7,066 bases of DNA, taken from JBHIDQ01 sp046760155 (lineage in GTDB: Bacteria > Chloroflexota > Dehalococcoidia > Dehalococcoidales > RBG-16-60-22). The stretch covers positions 1 to 7,066 of the forward strand of contig JBHIDQ010000074.1 in the NCBI GenBank assembly GCA_046760155.1. The letters are read 5' to 3'. The notes beneath the pieces are model-generated. The model saw nothing but the letters and a program-made list of their open reading frames with translations, was not told the origin of the DNA and ran no database searches. Below, one piece after another: positions 6,320 to 7,066 of the stretch. Position numbers and translations under genes: made by a program. The number at the start of each line of letters is the position of its first letter. Positions within the stretch are counted from its first letter, which is position 1.

Positions 6320-7066
6320 CCAGTCGTCTTTCTCCGAGAGTGCAGGAGCCATACTCCCAGACCGGCCAGGCAAATCAACAACGCCACACCACCGTAGAGC
6401 CAGGACAAATTGTTACTCTTCTTTTCCGTTGCTGGGGGTGCGGGTTGAAGAAATGGCTCAGGTCTTGTTTCGGCAGGTAAGATGTTCTTTTCCTGTTCCG
6501 GCTCAGACTCCTGTATATTCTTTCCGGGTTGCGGCCCGACTGGTGGTGATTCCACCGTTGGTTCGGGTTCCGGTTCAGTTTCAGGTGGTGTCGGCTGGGG
6601 TACCGGGGATGGCGCGACAGCGGAAGTCTTTGCCCTTTCCAGCGCTTCCGGTGGAATTTCGCCCAGGCGAAAGACACCTCCACCTTGCGTGCCAGCATAG
6701 ACCACTCCGCCGTCAGACGATACGCCCAGTGTCAGTATCGCTCTCGTTTCAAGTCCTTCGTTTATCTGCCGCCATGTCTCACCACTATCTTGGCTGAGGT
6801 ATACCCCGCTAGCGATGCTGCCAGCATAGACAACACTGGGCTGTGCCGGGTCGACAGCAATGGCCGTGATTGATTCACCGGGATTCATTCCAGCCGAAGA
6901 CCATTTCCAGTTTTTACCTCCATCCTCGGAGCGGTAAAGCTCGCCGTCCCCAGTACCCAGATAAATCACCTCAGGGTCTTGCGGGTCAATGGCAAGCGAA
7001 CGCACGAAGCGTGAACGGAGCCCGCTGTTGATCGGTCCCCAGCTTTTGCCACCGTCGGTTGTTTTA
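6316..7066 (-). CDS. Asp-box (BNR/sialidase-type) propeller protein with stalk and C-terminal anchor, 5'-partial
   Basis: Only the C-terminal 249 residues are in the window. The frame stays open to the right edge, so the true start lies beyond 7066. Three Asp boxes (S/T-x-D-x-G-x-[S/T/N]-W) mark successive propeller blades: TTDGGKSW (7039-7062), SEDGGKNW (6907-6930) and SQDSGETW (6772-6795). They alternate with strands such as SLAIDPQDPEVIYLGTGDG and VVYAGT. After the last blade (GGGVFRLGEIP) comes a linker of about 75 residues very rich in Pro and Glu. A transmembrane helix (LSWLYGGVALLICLAGLGVWLL) and the basic tail HSRRKTTG follow. The expected topology is an outward-facing propeller on a stalk with the tail in the cytoplasm. 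It shares a four-base ATGA overlap with the cytochrome gene downstream, implying one operon and coupled translation. Asp-box repeats are structural; sialidase activity is not implied. Confidence 0.88.
   Translation of the reverse strand, partial: KTTDGGKSWGPINSGLRSRFVRSLAIDPQDPEVIYLGTGDGELYRSEDGGKNWKWSSAGMNPGESITAIAVDPAQPSVVYAGSIASGVYLSQDSGETWRQINEGLETRAILTLGVSSDGGVVYAGTQGGGVFRLGEIPPEALERAKTSAVAPSPVPQPTPPETEPEPEPTVESPPVGPQPGKNIQESEPEQEKNILPAETRPEPFLQPAPPATEKKSNNLSWLYGGVALLICLAGLGVWLLHSRRKTTG

Noticed and set aside
6320..6373. 18-residue N-terminal extension of the cytochrome from ATG 6373
   Set aside because: It would overlap the propeller gene by 58 bases and put polar residues before the hydrophobic anchor. 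The ATGA overlap at 6316-6319 favours the internal ATG.
6165..6797. 210-codon plus-strand open frame
   Set aside because: It lies antisense across the cytochrome N-terminus and the propeller C-terminus, both of which have clear motifs. Its translation shows no recognisable domain.

Overview
The window reads as chromosomal DNA from an anaerobic bacterium. Three things point that way: a cobalamin-binding-type radical SAM enzyme, a membrane-anchored pentaheme c-type cytochrome, and a membrane-anchored Asp-box (BNR) propeller encoded in the same operon as the cytochrome. The combination is reminiscent of uncultivated Chloroflexota (Dehalococcoidia-like) genomes. That assignment is an inference from gene content, not something the sequence proves. 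Bacterial-type promoters (TTGACT-16-TAGAAT at 643-670, an extended -10 at 1546-1554) and a strong Shine-Dalgarno site at 3680-3686 favour a bacterium over an archaeon.

Layout. (1) 6-584, minus: a small cytoplasmic protein with a GWGSLIW N-terminus, resembling the gamma-glutamylcyclotransferase-like fold, with its own promoter. (2) 602-1023: non-coding DNA rich in short inverted repeats. (3) 1024-1401, minus: a DUF4268-like C-terminal fragment without a convincing start, probably a gene remnant. (4) 1581-3497, plus: a 634-638 residue B12-binding/radical SAM protein with CX4CX2C spacing at its cluster motif. (5) 3498-3690: an intergenic leader with a long imperfect stem-loop (3571-3630) and a strong ribosome binding site. 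(6) 3691-4232, plus: a secreted or membrane-anchored fibronectin-III-like protein broken by a -1 frameshift at an A run near 3975-3978. (7) 4233-4606: a non-coding convergent spacer with small hairpins, a TTGACA box and a possible 30-codon ORF. (8) 4607-6319, minus: a pentaheme cytochrome with an N-terminal anchor and a carboxypeptidase-regulatory-like beta-sandwich. (9) 6316-7066, minus: the C-terminal part of an Asp-box propeller protein with a Pro/Glu-rich stalk and C-terminal membrane anchor, running off the right edge.

The clearest functional unit is the last pair. The propeller gene and cytochrome gene overlap by four bases (ATGA), so they are very likely translationally coupled. Both products should sit on the outer face of the cytoplasmic membrane, where they could form a surface redox assembly. 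The frameshifted FN3-like protein is a third surface protein, but it is transcribed toward the pair rather than with it. The radical SAM enzyme stands alone and its substrate cannot be read from the context. I see no tRNA, rRNA, CRISPR array, transposase or phage gene.
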